A program made the position numbers and the translations under genes. The notes below the pieces were generated by a model. It was not told the origin of the DNA. It was given only the letters and a program-made list of their open reading frames with translations, and searched no databases. Below are positions 47,847 to 56,448 of a stretch of DNA of 59,432 nucleotides, piece after piece. The stretch lies in IMG/VR virus record IMGVR_UViG_3300010371_000005, positions 1 through 59,432 of that record, one strand, 5' to 3'. The first letter of the stretch is position 1; each line of letters opens with the position of its first letter. This stretch comes from a virus.

Positions 47847-49538
47847 TCAGGCCGGCTGACCGGTGACGCCGGCGACCGGGATCGGGGTCGTGTAGTACCG
47901 CGACTCGGCGCACATTTTCATGATGTTGAAGCCGTCCTCGGCGAAGAGGGCGGTGTACTGGTTCTGGGTGAGCATCGCGTTGTCGTAGACGGTGTCCAGC
48001 TGGACCACGTCACGCACGGGCTTCAGCCAGGTCCCGGCCGGGTAGATGATGAACTCCACGTTGGCCGGGAACGCGGTGATCGGGGTGGCCGCGCCCGGTG
48101 CGCCGGACAGGCCGACCGAGGAAAACGCGTCCTGGTAGTCGTAGACGAAGTGCGGAACCACGTTGCGGACCCGGAACCAAGAGAGGATCTCGGCGTCCGT
48201 GACAGCCAGCTCAGCAACACCGGCGCGCCGGGCGATCGCGGCACGGATCGGGGCCATCGCCCAGATCGGCAGGACGATCTCCAGCGTCTGAGTGGGGGAC
48301 ATCCGGTGCCGGTAGCGCAGGTCCACGGCGGCCAGCTCGACGGCCGAGAGCACCTGCGAGGCACCGTCGGAGTTGTTCGCCGGGATCGCGATGGTGCCGC
48401 CGTTGGTGGACTGCGCCCGGATCCGCTGGATCACCGATGCGTTGACCTTGTGGTCCAGGCCGATCAGCGCGTTCTGGGTGAACTGGTCGATCGCCTCCGG
48501 GTAGCCGCGCCGCTGCAGCAGGGCGCCGGTGAGGCAGAGGTAGGCCACGTCCATACGGACCTCGACGAAGTCCGGGCACGGGATCTCGACGCAGACCTTG
48601 TCCACGCCGTTGATCACGTCGTACTCGGTGAGGATGACGTCGCCGTTGTCGCCGATCTCGTCGTACACCTCGGCGAACGAGATGCCGCCGTTCTCCGGGA
48701 TGAAGAAACCACCGCGGGAGGCCTGGACCTCGGGAACGTCCAGGATGCCCTCACGGGTGGCCAGGGTGCACAGGTCGTAGATGGTCTCGCTCGGGGCACA
48801 CCAGCCGGCGGCGGCGGTCAGCGCCACGCCCTTGTTGACCTGGTTCTCCATGGCGTTGAACAGGGAGCCGCCCGGCAGGCGGGACTGCTGGCGCGCGTAC
48901 TCCAGAACTTCCATCGCCTTGTTGGCGTCGGTGATGCGCAGCTGGGAGTCGTACTCCCGGCGCACGTTGACCGCGCCGTGGCGGGTCAGCGACCGGCCAC
49001 CCATCTTGAACCGGGTGCCCTTGCCGCCGATCGGCGCCTTGTTCCCGGCCTTACCGGTGCCGCCACCGTACGACGCCAGGCGCCGCTCGATGATCTGCGC
49101 GGCGTCCGCGAACGAGGCGATCTCCTGGCCGGCGTTCGGCACGTCGGAGGAGGCGGTGAGGACGGCGCGCCGCGGGGTCTCGACCTCGGCCGGGGTTTCC
49201 AGGGTGCTGCGCGCGGCGGTCACGGCCTGCGGCGCCGGAACGGGCTCGGGGGTCGGCTCCGGCTGCGGCACGGGAGCCGGCGTGGGCTCGGGCTGGACGG
49301 CGAACGCGGCGGTCAGCTCAGCACGCGCGGCCTGCGCGGCGGCGGCCTCTTCGGTGCGGCGCGTGCTCTCGGCGGTCGCAGCGTTGAACACGTCGCGGAC
49401 TTCGAGCAGGTGGCCGGCGGTCGTGCTCTCGTCTGCGGCGGCGGTCTGCGCGTAGGCCTCGACCGCGGTGCGGTAGGTGGCGAACTCTTCGGCGCTGAGA
49501 GCACCGAGGTCGGCCGGCACCTCGAACGGGAACGGCAT
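47847..49538 (-). CDS. Major capsid protein with N-terminal scaffold region (563 aa)
   Basis: The N-terminal ~115 residues are helical, then Pro/Glu-rich (a delta or scaffold-like region). The rest fits an HK97-fold capsid subunit: MENQVNKGVALTAAAGWCAP, CTLATREGILDVPEVQASRG, CVEIPCPDFVEVRMDVAYLC and the C-terminal TQNQYTALFAEDGFNIMKM. Coupled position after the protease region. GAGGGAG ribosome site before ATG 49538. Confidence 0.88.
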   Translation of the reverse strand: MPFPFEVPADLGALSAEEFATYRTAVEAYAQTAAADESTTAGHLLEVRDVFNAATAESTRRTEEAAAAQAARAELTAAFAVQPEPTPAPVPQPEPTPEPVPAPQAVTAARSTLETPAEVETPRRAVLTASSDVPNAGQEIASFADAAQIIERRLASYGGGTGKAGNKAPIGGKGTRFKMGGRSLTRHGAVNVRREYDSQLRITDANKAMEVLEYARQQSRLPGGSLFNAMENQVNKGVALTAAAGWCAPSETIYDLCTLATREGILDVPEVQASRGGFFIPENGGISFAEVYDEIGDNGDVILTEYDVINGVDKVCVEIPCPDFVEVRMDVAYLCLTGALLQRRGYPEAIDQFTQNALIGLDHKVNASVIQRIRAQSTNGGTIAIPANNSDGASQVLSAVELAAVDLRYRHRMSPTQTLEIVLPIWAMAPIRAAIARRAGVAELAVTDAEILSWFRVRNVVPHFVYDYQDAFSSVGLSGAPGAATPITAFPANVEFIIYPAGTWLKPVRDVVQLDTVYDNAMLTQNQYTALFAEDGFNIMKMCAESRYYTTPIPVAGVTGQPA

Positions 49539-49656
49539 GTCAACTCCCTCAGGGGGTCGGCGTGATCAGTGCTCCCGGCCGGTTCGAAACGCTGCACCAG
49601 GTGCTGTACCGCGTAAGCGTACACCGTACAGGGGTCATCTAGATCCGCATGTCCTC

Positions 49657-49686
49657 TTGCATACTTACCTGGCATGGCTGTAAGGT
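49657..49686 (+). promoter_or_regulatory. TAAGGT-family promoter, leaderless
   Basis: TTGCAT (49657-49662), 18-base spacer ACTTACCTGGCATGGCTG, TAAGGT (49681-49686), ATG 49693 six bases on. Confidence 0.75.
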
Positions 49687-49692
49687 TGAGGC

Positions 49693-49860
49693 ATGAAGAT
49701 TCGAGTGGTGCTGGAGATCGAAGTCGACCCTACGGAATGGGTGGACGTGGACGGTTGCGAGCGTGGCGAGGTGCGCGACTCGGTGAAGCGCTACGTGGCC
49801 AACCTCGCTCAGCAGGGCGCCATGCTCGATGAAGCGGGGGCGGAGGTCACGCTGCGATGA
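49693..49860 (+). CDS. Small acidic protein before the methyltransferase (55 aa)
   Basis: MKIRVVLEIEVDPTEWVDVD; beta strand then helix. Leaderless, coupled by ATGA to the methyltransferase. Possibly a partner or regulator of it. Confidence 0.65.
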   Translation: MKIRVVLEIEVDPTEWVDVDGCERGEVRDSVKRYVANLAQQGAMLDEAGAEVTLR

Positions 49861-50573
49861 ACAGGCCCGTCCTGCTGGACCTGTTCTGCCGCATGGGCGG
49901 AGCCACGGTCGACTACCAGCGCGCCGGCTTCTACGTGATCGGCGTGGACATCGAGCCGCAACCCGGCTATCCGGGGGACGAGTTCGTGCAGACCGACGTG
50001 CTGTGCTATCTGGGCGACATCCCGTTCGGCCCACACATCGCCGACCTCGGCGAGCACCCCGCCCTGATCCACGCTTCGCCGCCGTGTCAGGAGGGCAACA
50101 CCGCCACGATGACCAACCGCACCCGCGGCATCGTGGACTCGCACGTGCAGCTCGTGCCACCCACCCGGGCCCTGCTCGACAGGATCGGCATCCCGTACGT
50201 GATCGAGCAGCCCACGTCATCGCGGGCTGGGCTGATCCGTCGGGACCTGACTCTGTGCATGGACATGTTCAAGGGCGACATGCCACCACCGTGGGTGCAG
50301 AAACACCGCTCGTTCGAGCTGGGGAACTGGCCGGGCTTTCTCCCGGCGGCACCGAAGCATCCGAAGCACGCGGGCAGGGTGCGCGGGTGGCGGCATGGCC
50401 AGTATTTCGACGGTCCGTACGTTGCGGCGTACGGCAAGGGGGGCGGCAAAGCGACCGCCGAAGAGGCCGCGCACGCCATGAAGATCGACTGGATGACCGA
50501 CCGGTTCGACCTCTGCGAGGCGATCCCACCCTGTTACACCGATTTCATCGGCCGGGCCTTCCCGGGAAGCTGA
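49857..50573 (+). CDS. DNA (cytosine-5)-methyltransferase-like protein (238 aa)
   Basis: Motif I LLDLFCRMGGATVDYQRAGF then VIGVDIEPQP; motif IV with catalytic Cys in HASPPCQEG; motif VI-like YVIEQP; end CEAIPPCYTDFIG, which stands for the final conserved motif. It is short and lacks a large target-recognition domain, like small phage C5 methylases used to evade restriction. Plus-strand module inserted between capsid and protease genes, with its own promoter and terminator. Confidence 0.8.
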   Translation: MNRPVLLDLFCRMGGATVDYQRAGFYVIGVDIEPQPGYPGDEFVQTDVLCYLGDIPFGPHIADLGEHPALIHASPPCQEGNTATMTNRTRGIVDSHVQLVPPTRALLDRIGIPYVIEQPTSSRAGLIRRDLTLCMDMFKGDMPPPWVQKHRSFELGNWPGFLPAAPKHPKHAGRVRGWRHGQYFDGPYVAAYGKGGGKATAEEAAHAMKIDWMTDRFDLCEAIPPCYTDFIGRAFPGS

Positions 50574-50579
50574 ACACGA

Positions 50580-50613
50580 AGCAGCCCCCGAGCAACATTG
50601 CTCGGGGGCTGCT
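50580..50613. terminator. Strong bidirectional hairpin
   Basis: 16-bp perfect stem AGCAGCCCCCGAGCAA / TTGCTCGGGGGCTGCT with a minimal loop, between the convergent methyltransferase and 49-aa gene. Confidence 0.85.
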
Positions 50614-50626
50614 GTCGTTCAGCGGA

Positions 50627-50776
50627 TCAAGACGGCTTGATCACCCGCGAGCCGGGATGCTTGGCGGAGTACGCCAGCGCCGCCGCCTCAGTCTCTTTGG
50701 TGATCTTGAGGCCGCCCTTTAGGACCACCTGGAACCGCTGACGGTTCTTGTTCTTGCCACCACAGTTGCACGGCAT
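50627..50776 (-). CDS. Small Cys-containing protein (49 aa)
   Basis: MPCNCGGKNKNRQRFQVVLK; basic, N-terminal CxC, ends HPGSRVIKPS. The ATG lies just past the protease stop, so co-transcribed. Small proteins of this type are common in actinophage head operons; function unknown. Confidence 0.65.
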   Translation of the reverse strand: MPCNCGGKNKNRQRFQVVLKGGLKITKETEAAALAYSAKHPGSRVIKPS

Positions 50777-50779
50777 GAG

Positions 50780-52171
50780 TCACGCCCCTCGATTCAGTTC
50801 GGCCAGGAGAGCCTCCCGCGCGGGACGGGCAGCCTCCTGGATCGTCATGGCCAGCTCGGCGGCAGCGACCTTGCGCTGCTCCTGAGCTGCGATCTCTGCA
50901 TGCACCTGACGAACGAGTGCCGCCAGATCTTCGCCCTGGATCGCGTGCGCCGGGACCTCAGCCTGCTCCGCCTCCGGTCCGAGCGCCGCCGTCAGCGCGA
51001 CCTGACGGCCACCGCGAGAGAACGTCTCGATCGGGAAGCCCGGCTCGGAGTGCTGCCGCGGACCGGGAGCCAGCGCCAGTACCTCGACCAGCGCCAGGCC
51101 CGCCGCCGTCTCCCGCCAGTCCCCCGACACCTTGCGGCGCGACAGGATGGCGAAGTCCCCCTCTTCCAGGCCGGGCTCCAGCACACCGGCGACCGCGATA
51201 CCGAACTCGTCCTCGTAGGCGCGCACGTAGCCGGCGACCCGCTTGCCGTCGTGCTCACGCATCGCCCCGGCCGCAGTAGCCGACAGCGCCGCGTGCCGGC
51301 CGCCGACCGTGATGCGGCCCGCCCAGACCACGCCGTCCTGCGTCTCCACCGGGAATCGGTTGAACGAGGCGTAGTCGCCGCCTGTCGGGTCCTTCGGTGC
51401 GGTCACGCACACGTCCGAGTAGCCGACATGGCAGGTACGCCAGGTGGCGATGTGGCCGAAGATCCGGCCGTTCTCAGTGTCGTAGGTGATCGGGGTCGGT
51501 CCGGTGAGCGCCGGACCGTCGAACACGCTGGCCGCCGGGCGCGCCTGCACGCCGACCGAAGCGATCAGCGCGAGCGCCGGCGCACCGGCCTCGTTCGGGA
51601 TCAGCTCCAGCGGGCGAGTCGTCTCGGCGAACGCCGGGATCGTCACGAGCGTGGCGGCGCGGACCCGGCCGGAGGTGATCAGCAGCTCCAGCTTCGGCTC
51701 CTCGCCGAACTGCGCGTAATGCGACTCGAACATCTGTTCGGTCATCGGCTCGCTGGAGCCGGCCATCACCGGCACGCCCTCGAACGTATCGAGATCCACC
51801 GACGGGCCGAGCGTGCCCTTGCTCATCAGGTGCATGACCTCAGCGACATCCTCCGCCAGGCGCGGCATGGCGTCACGGTCGATGTCGTCGTAGAGCTCGC
51901 CCTGCCCCCACACCGCGGTCATGTCGGCGCGCATGTCGCCCGCGGCCTCCGCGCTGATCCAGTCGTTGGCGATCGCTTCGGCCACCGTGCCGATGTGCGC
52001 CTGCTGGACGGCGCCGACCGCGACCGCGCCATCGTGGCCGCCCTCGCGCTGCCGGACCCACTCCATGCTGAATGGCAGGTCGGCCAGGGAGATACCCCCC
52101 TCAGCGAAGCGCCGGCCGTCCCCGGTCGGCAGACCGATAGGGGCCAGCATCGTGCGGAACCTGGTTCCCAT
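50780..52171 (-). CDS. Putative capsid maturation protease (463 aa)
   Basis: Position between MuF and the capsid gene and overall size fit the actinophage capsid maturation protease. Visible parts: N-terminal domain (ADLPFSMEWVRQREGGHDGA), MMSKG-type VPVMAGSSEPMTEQMF, a central HIATWRTCHVGYSDVC with His/Cys, and a helical C-terminal tail. The catalytic set is not obvious, so the protease call is by context. GGAGAGG ribosome site upstream. Confidence 0.6.
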   Translation of the reverse strand: MGTRFRTMLAPIGLPTGDGRRFAEGGISLADLPFSMEWVRQREGGHDGAVAVGAVQQAHIGTVAEAIANDWISAEAAGDMRADMTAVWGQGELYDDIDRDAMPRLAEDVAEVMHLMSKGTLGPSVDLDTFEGVPVMAGSSEPMTEQMFESHYAQFGEEPKLELLITSGRVRAATLVTIPAFAETTRPLELIPNEAGAPALALIASVGVQARPAASVFDGPALTGPTPITYDTENGRIFGHIATWRTCHVGYSDVCVTAPKDPTGGDYASFNRFPVETQDGVVWAGRITVGGRHAALSATAAGAMREHDGKRVAGYVRAYEDEFGIAVAGVLEPGLEEGDFAILSRRKVSGDWRETAAGLALVEVLALAPGPRQHSEPGFPIETFSRGGRQVALTAALGPEAEQAEVPAHAIQGEDLAALVRQVHAEIAAQEQRKVAAAELAMTIQEAARPAREALLAELNRGA

Positions 52172-52241
52172 GCGTCACACCTCTCCGAAGCTTGCGGACA
52201 TCTTAGCGCCCAACGGGCCAAAGCTGAGTGGAGTCTGGCTC

Positions 52242-52272
52242 GGGCTGGATGGCACTAGGCGCCACCCAGCCC
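52242..52272 (-). terminator. Hairpin after the second BRO gene
   Basis: 12-bp stem with one G-T pair (GGGCTGGATGGC / GCCACCCAGCCC), 7-base loop, between the BRO gene and the protease. Confidence 0.6.
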
Positions 52273-52281
52273 CGCTACCTG

Positions 52282-53100
52282 CTATTCCTTCGGATCCGCC
52301 TTGAAAGCCACACGCGCGAAGAGGTCATCCTCGGTCGGCAGCGAGCCCCAGCGGTGCTCGCCCACACCATGCTTCACCAGCGCTCGCAGTGTCCCGCTGA
52401 CCCCCTTTGGGGTGGCGTAGGTGACGGATACCGGCCCAACGTTCGTGCTCTCCACGCGAACCGCGAACCAGCCCTGCTCCTGCTCGGAGTACGGCTGCAT
52501 CGGTCGCGTCCCGCCCTGGCTCGCGTCCCGGCTGACCAGGATGCCCAGCTCACGCAGTCGGTTGATCAATCGCTGCCGTCCGCCGCCGAGCGCCTGCGCC
52601 AGCGCACCGAGATCGCAGAGCCCGGTCGAATCCATGTACGTACGCCACTCGGCCTCGATCGGGCGCAGTTCCTCGATCCGAGTCTCCGCCTCGATGGCGC
52701 GCTTCGAGGCGGAATCCTTCTCGCGGAGCGCGGCAGCGTAGCGCTCCAGCGCGGTCGGCAGGTCCATCTGCCCGAGGTACATCCCGGTCTTCCGGATCTC
52801 CGGAAGGATCTCCGTGGTGACCTTGCGTTTGAACTCCTTGGCCGCCTCCTTGCGTGAGGCGAAGATCAGATCGTAGAGCCCGGACTCGTTGACGATCGTC
52901 ATATCCTGCTGTCCACCAAATTCGGACATAAGGATGTTGGTACTACCAACATCGCGCTGGTCAAGGCGCTTAACCGCCGTCTGAGGCTGTGCTATCTCAA
53001 TGACGGCACACACGTCGCGGAGAGCGAACCAGGGCTCGCCTTCGATCATCACGACCCGAACGGGCTTATCCTGGAACTCAAAGAGCTGGAGGTCTGTCAT
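52282..53100 (-). CDS. BRO-N / KilA-C antirepressor (272 aa)
   Basis: BRO-N domain (FEFQDKPVRVVMIEGEPWFA, FALRDVC, ending TEILPEIRKTGMYLG) in residues 1-110. A coiled helix follows (EKDSASKRAIEAETRIEELR), then a KilA-C (ANT) domain (DLGALAQALGGGRQRLINRL; LRELGILVSRD; GLVKHG-type end). This is the classic antirepressor architecture. The start at 53100 is set by a TAAGCT box 7 bases upstream (leaderless). The promoter lies within a large palindrome, so it is probably autoregulated. Inserted between MuF and protease genes. Confidence 0.85.
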   Translation of the reverse strand: MTDLQLFEFQDKPVRVVMIEGEPWFALRDVCAVIEIAQPQTAVKRLDQRDVGSTNILMSEFGGQQDMTIVNESGLYDLIFASRKEAAKEFKRKVTTEILPEIRKTGMYLGQMDLPTALERYAAALREKDSASKRAIEAETRIEELRPIEAEWRTYMDSTGLCDLGALAQALGGGRQRLINRLRELGILVSRDASQGGTRPMQPYSEQEQGWFAVRVESTNVGPVSVTYATPKGVSGTLRALVKHGVGEHRWGSLPTEDDLFARVAFKADPKE

Positions 53101-53107
53101 ACCCTGC

Positions 53108-53156
53108 AGCTTACCGGAGTCGATATCTGCTATCGATAGTGGGTATCGACTCCGGT
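53108..53156 (-). promoter_or_regulatory. Nested palindromic operator and promoter of the BRO gene
   Basis: Perfect 13-bp arms ACCGGAGTCGATA (53113-53125) and TATCGACTCCGGT (53144-53156) around a central palindrome CTATCGATAG. The -10 TAAGCT (53113-53108) touches the left arm, and the right arm touches the MuF stop codon. Could also act as a terminator for MuF. Confidence 0.75.
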
Positions 53157-53974
53157 CACCGCCGGAACTGCCGGTTGCTGAGATCCACACTCTCGCCGCG
53201 ACCGACCAGGAGGTTCGTGCACCGGCACTGGATTACCTCCTGCGGCGGACCGGCCGGGTCGCCAGGGAACATGAGCGAGAACCCGCCCACGATGAACGGC
53301 TCACCCATCGGGACCCGCTGCTGATCGGCCAGCCGATGACTCGGCCTCGTGCGCGCATCCGCAGTACTCAACCAGACGCGCTCCAGCTGCTCGCCGGTTT
53401 CCTCCGCCAACGCCTCAAACACGTCGTGGCGGCCGGCGTTCAGCGCGCCGATCGCCTCACTGCGCGCCACCACGACCGCCCGATTCTGCCAGCGCGGCGT
53501 GGCGGTCGCCGAGAGCTGCTCGTCCACCCTGGCCGCCAGCTTCGGTATCGACTCCCCGAGGTTCACGCCCTGCGCCACCTGGCCGGCGATCAGGTCGTAC
53601 ACCTCGTCCGGCGTGCGAACCATGCGGTTGCGGACCTCGGCGAGATAGCGCGTGACGAAGATCCGCTGATCCCACGGATAGTCGTCCCCGAAGATCGCGG
53701 CGTACCCACGGCGCATGGCCGGTTCGATCGAACGCTCGATCACCAGGTCCACGGCTTCACGCCAGGACGGCTGCAGCGCCCAGATCGCATCCATGTCGGG
53801 CATGCGCCCCTCGCCGCGCAGCACGCGCCGGGACAGCCGCACCAGCCAGTCCGACAGCGCCGCCCAGAACGTGTCACGAATGTCACGCTCGGTGGCCAGC
53901 ACGTCCAGGCGCCGATCGAGACGCTGCGGCAGCCACGGATCGCGCCCCCGCCCGTTCCACACCGGCTCGGTCAC
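53156..53974 (-). CDS. MuF-like head morphogenesis protein (272 aa)
   Basis: The C-terminal MuF signature is clear: RVWLSTADARTRPSHRLADQ, then QRVPMGEPFIVGG, FPGDPAGPPQEVIQCRC. The helical N-terminal two thirds would bind the portal. GTG start overlaps the stop of the micro-membrane gene before it (GTGA). Confidence 0.88.
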   Translation of the reverse strand: MTEPVWNGRGRDPWLPQRLDRRLDVLATERDIRDTFWAALSDWLVRLSRRVLRGEGRMPDMDAIWALQPSWREAVDLVIERSIEPAMRRGYAAIFGDDYPWDQRIFVTRYLAEVRNRMVRTPDEVYDLIAGQVAQGVNLGESIPKLAARVDEQLSATATPRWQNRAVVVARSEAIGALNAGRHDVFEALAEETGEQLERVWLSTADARTRPSHRLADQQRVPMGEPFIVGGFSLMFPGDPAGPPQEVIQCRCTNLLVGRGESVDLSNRQFRR

Positions 53975-54066
53975 GGCATCTCCCCGGTCGCGAGGTAGAG
54001 CCCGGCGGCGATGCCGAGCACGATCAGGCCCAGCACCAGGATCGCCAGCTCCCCGTTCTCGTTCAC
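53971..54066 (-). CDS. Micro-membrane protein 3 (31 aa)
   Basis: MNENGELAILVLGLIVLGIA then GLYLATGEMP: acidic start, one transmembrane helix. GTG start overlaps the previous stop; its stop overlaps the MuF start. Last of three consecutive tiny membrane genes between portal and MuF. Confidence 0.65.
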   Translation of the reverse strand: MNENGELAILVLGLIVLGIAAGLYLATGEMP

Positions 54067-54152
54067 GAGCCCACCGCCATCGTCAGCGCCACACTCAGCG
54101 CGGTCCACGCCGCCGCGTACGCGCCGACCCACGCCGCCACAGCGCGCGTCAC
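54063..54152 (-). CDS. Micro-membrane protein 2 (29 aa)
   Basis: MTRAVAAWVGAYAAAWTALS then VALTMAVGS: nearly all hydrophobic, one transmembrane helix. GTGA overlaps at both ends. Confidence 0.6.
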   Translation of the reverse strand: MTRAVAAWVGAYAAAWTALSVALTMAVGS

Positions 54153-54229
54153 GTGAACACCACGTACGCCACGCACGCCAGCAGCCATGCCGCACCGGCC
54201 AGGTAGGCCGCCACCCAGTGATCGGTCAT
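54149..54229 (-). CDS. Micro-membrane protein 1 (26 aa)
   Basis: MTDHWVAAYLAGAAWLLACV then AYVVFT: one transmembrane helix. ATG overlaps the portal stop (ATGA); stop overlaps the next GTG. Below the size most gene callers use. Confidence 0.6.
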   Translation of the reverse strand: MTDHWVAAYLAGAAWLLACVAYVVFT

Positions 54230-56112
54230 GCCGTCACCAGGCCCCGGCCGCGATTGGCGATCTCCAAAGCGGCGAACAGCAGGTCATCGTGGTGGCGCAT
54301 GCCGCGGGTCAGCAGCTCGGTGACGTACCCCGAGAGCAGTTGCTCCAGCCGATCGGCCGGCACGCCGAAGTCCGCGGCGGTCGCCTCGATGTGCGCCCAC
54401 GATCCGCGGGTCACCGTCTCCGCCCTGGCCGGGCTGATCGGGCCGATCTGCGCGTGCAGTTCGTGACGCGGGATGTCATGCCACTTGCCCGCACGCTCGG
54501 CGGGGGTGGCCAGGCGCCCGCCGGCCAGCTCCAGCGCCCGTAGCACGTGCAGGCGGCACGAGGTGTTGAACACGATCTGTGGGGCGGGTGGTGCGGCCTG
54601 CAGCTCGGCGATCCGGCGATCGAGCATCGAGGCGGTCAGTGCGGGCTGCTCCGGTGGGGAGTCGAGCACCTGTTCGCCGGGATCGTCCTGAGCGTCACCG
54701 CCGGTGTTCTGATCCGCGGTCGGCGGGAGCCCGGCGCGCTCGATCGTGGGCAACCCCAGCGCGGTCTGGATAGCGGGATCCAGGATCAGGTCGGGCTGCG
54801 TCTGGATCAGCTTGAGCAGGATCTGCTGAGCACGCTCGGTGACCGAGGGCATCTGCTCGGGATCGAACGCCGCAGCCTTGACCATCTCTTCGTCCGAGAT
54901 CAGGAACCGATCGTGCAGCTGCGCGGCCTCTTCGATGCGGTTGGGACGGGCGGCCAGGGTGGACGTGTCGAAGGCAAACGCGTATTTGCCGATGTCGGCT
55001 TCGCGGCCCATCGCGGCCAGGGCGAGGTTCAGGAAACCCCGGGTCAGGGCATCGGCGATCAGCGACAGGTAGCCGCCGATCCAGCGGGTGCCCTCCTCGG
55101 AGATCAGCCACGCCGTCCAGTGGTTCGCGTTGCCGATGCCGGTCAGTACCTCCTGGGGGATCTCAGCACTGGCCGCGACCCGGGCGATGGCGTCCTTGCG
55201 CATGTCGCCGATCTCGGCACTGAGTTCGGACCAGAACGTGATCGGGCGGATCTTGTCCACGTTGTCCATGAGGTGGTCCGGGACGGTGAACATGATCGGG
55301 ACCATCGCGCTCGCCGTGCTCTGATCGACCATCGAGGCGGCCATGGTGCGCTGCAGGTACGCCATGAAACCGGCGACCCCGGGCGGGTCCTCCTCCTTGC
55401 GAGGGAAGTCGATCGACTCGGGGACCGCCATCATGCCGGCGCCGGTCAGCCGCGAGTCCAGCTCGGCGAACTCCCGCTTGGTCAGCAGCTCGATCTCCCG
55501 CAGCACGGGGATGGTAGAGCGCGCGAACGAGTCGGGCTGGTCGGGGTCGTTCGGGTGCGCCCGGTGACAGCGGATCAGCACGTCCACCTTGTCGGTGAGC
55601 TCCAGCCATCCGTCCCCGCGGTGCTTCGGGCGGCGCACCTTGACGCGACCGCCCTCGTTCTTGATCGCCGCTCCAGTGACCACGAACCACGAACCAGATG
55701 CCTCGTGCGCCCGCTGAGCGGCTCCCTCACCGACGAAATAGGCCTCCCCGGGGGTCGCTAGGTCAATACCCGCCAAACGGAGGTTCTCGTCTCTCTGAGC
55801 GCCTTTTCCGAGTGGGACAGCGGCCAGGAGACGAACCGCCTCGTCCGTGGTCTCCCCCGCCCCCTCGCCCGTCTCGTCCACCTCGGTCACGTACAGACGC
55901 GCTTTGGACACCGACTCGCCGATACGCCCGGCCAGGAAGTGCAGCTCCGGCACGATGTCGTAGAGCCGCCAGGCCTCGACCTGCCAGTCCTGGTTGCCGA
56001 ACTTGTACGTCTTCCAGCTGGAACCCACCGACAGATCGACCATCGCGGTCGCCGCCGTCAGCGCCGTACGGCTCAGATCCCCGGTCACGGCCTTCGGCCG
56101 GCGAAGCGCCAC
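54226..56112 (-). CDS. Portal protein (628 aa)
   Basis: Long alpha/beta protein with the phage portal layout: N-terminal GSSWKTYKFGNQDWQVEAWR, wing/clip region with VFTVPDHLM-type and SAEIPQEVLTGIGNANHWTA (the conserved helix before the stem), TRGFLNLALAAMGREADI, and a C-terminal barrel-like tail. It forms the dodecameric DNA gate. Followed without a gap by three micro-membrane genes and MuF. Confidence 0.9.
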   Translation of the reverse strand: MALRRPKAVTGDLSRTALTAATAMVDLSVGSSWKTYKFGNQDWQVEAWRLYDIVPELHFLAGRIGESVSKARLYVTEVDETGEGAGETTDEAVRLLAAVPLGKGAQRDENLRLAGIDLATPGEAYFVGEGAAQRAHEASGSWFVVTGAAIKNEGGRVKVRRPKHRGDGWLELTDKVDVLIRCHRAHPNDPDQPDSFARSTIPVLREIELLTKREFAELDSRLTGAGMMAVPESIDFPRKEEDPPGVAGFMAYLQRTMAASMVDQSTASAMVPIMFTVPDHLMDNVDKIRPITFWSELSAEIGDMRKDAIARVAASAEIPQEVLTGIGNANHWTAWLISEEGTRWIGGYLSLIADALTRGFLNLALAAMGREADIGKYAFAFDTSTLAARPNRIEEAAQLHDRFLISDEEMVKAAAFDPEQMPSVTERAQQILLKLIQTQPDLILDPAIQTALGLPTIERAGLPPTADQNTGGDAQDDPGEQVLDSPPEQPALTASMLDRRIAELQAAPPAPQIVFNTSCRLHVLRALELAGGRLATPAERAGKWHDIPRHELHAQIGPISPARAETVTRGSWAHIEATAADFGVPADRLEQLLSGYVTELLTRGMRHHDDLLFAALEIANRGRGLVTA

Positions 56113-56115
56113 GTG

Positions 56116-56442
56116 CTACCTCCCGAGGTTGTGAATCATGCCGGCGATCTGACTGAACGCCCCGACCAGCCCCAATCCAATCATGACAGGCTCGTCACCC
56201 CACAGAATGATAAGCGGAGCCATGGCTCCGCTTATCCAAATACTTGAGCACCAAACGCAGCTGACCAGGGCAGCAACGAAATTCCCGACCGTCCCAGGCC
56301 GGTCATCAAGCCATCCGATCAGCCCATCGCGCACCGGCTCGGTGATCACGTCCTGCACGACCAGCCCCGTCACCCGGGCCACCGCAAGGGCGTAGACCAC
56401 GAGCAGGACTGCGGGCGGCACCTCGGCCAGGGATTCGATCAC
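56116..56442 (-). CDS. DUF1360-like membrane protein (108 aa)
   Basis: Helices at about 8-30, 54-72 and 77-100; ALAVARVTGLVVQDVITEPV then GLIGWLDDRP and CVWCSSIWISG match the DUF1360 pattern of small membrane proteins in actinobacteria and their phages. First gene of the portal operon; GTG 6 bases after TAGGAT (leaderless). Confidence 0.75.
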   Translation of the reverse strand: MIESLAEVPPAVLLVVYALAVARVTGLVVQDVITEPVRDGLIGWLDDRPGTVGNFVAALVSCVWCSSIWISGAMAPLIILWGDEPVMIGLGLVGAFSQIAGMIHNLGR

Positions 56443-56448
56443 CCGGTC

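Noticed and set aside
47796-49565. 589-codon plus-strand frame over the capsid gene
   Set aside because: Shadow frame, low-complexity Arg/Gly/Asp composition, no ribosome site; the minus-strand capsid gene explains this DNA.
53113-53156. Phage attachment site
   Set aside because: The palindrome could look like a recombination site, but no integrase exists and it overlaps the BRO promoter, so an operator is the simpler reading.
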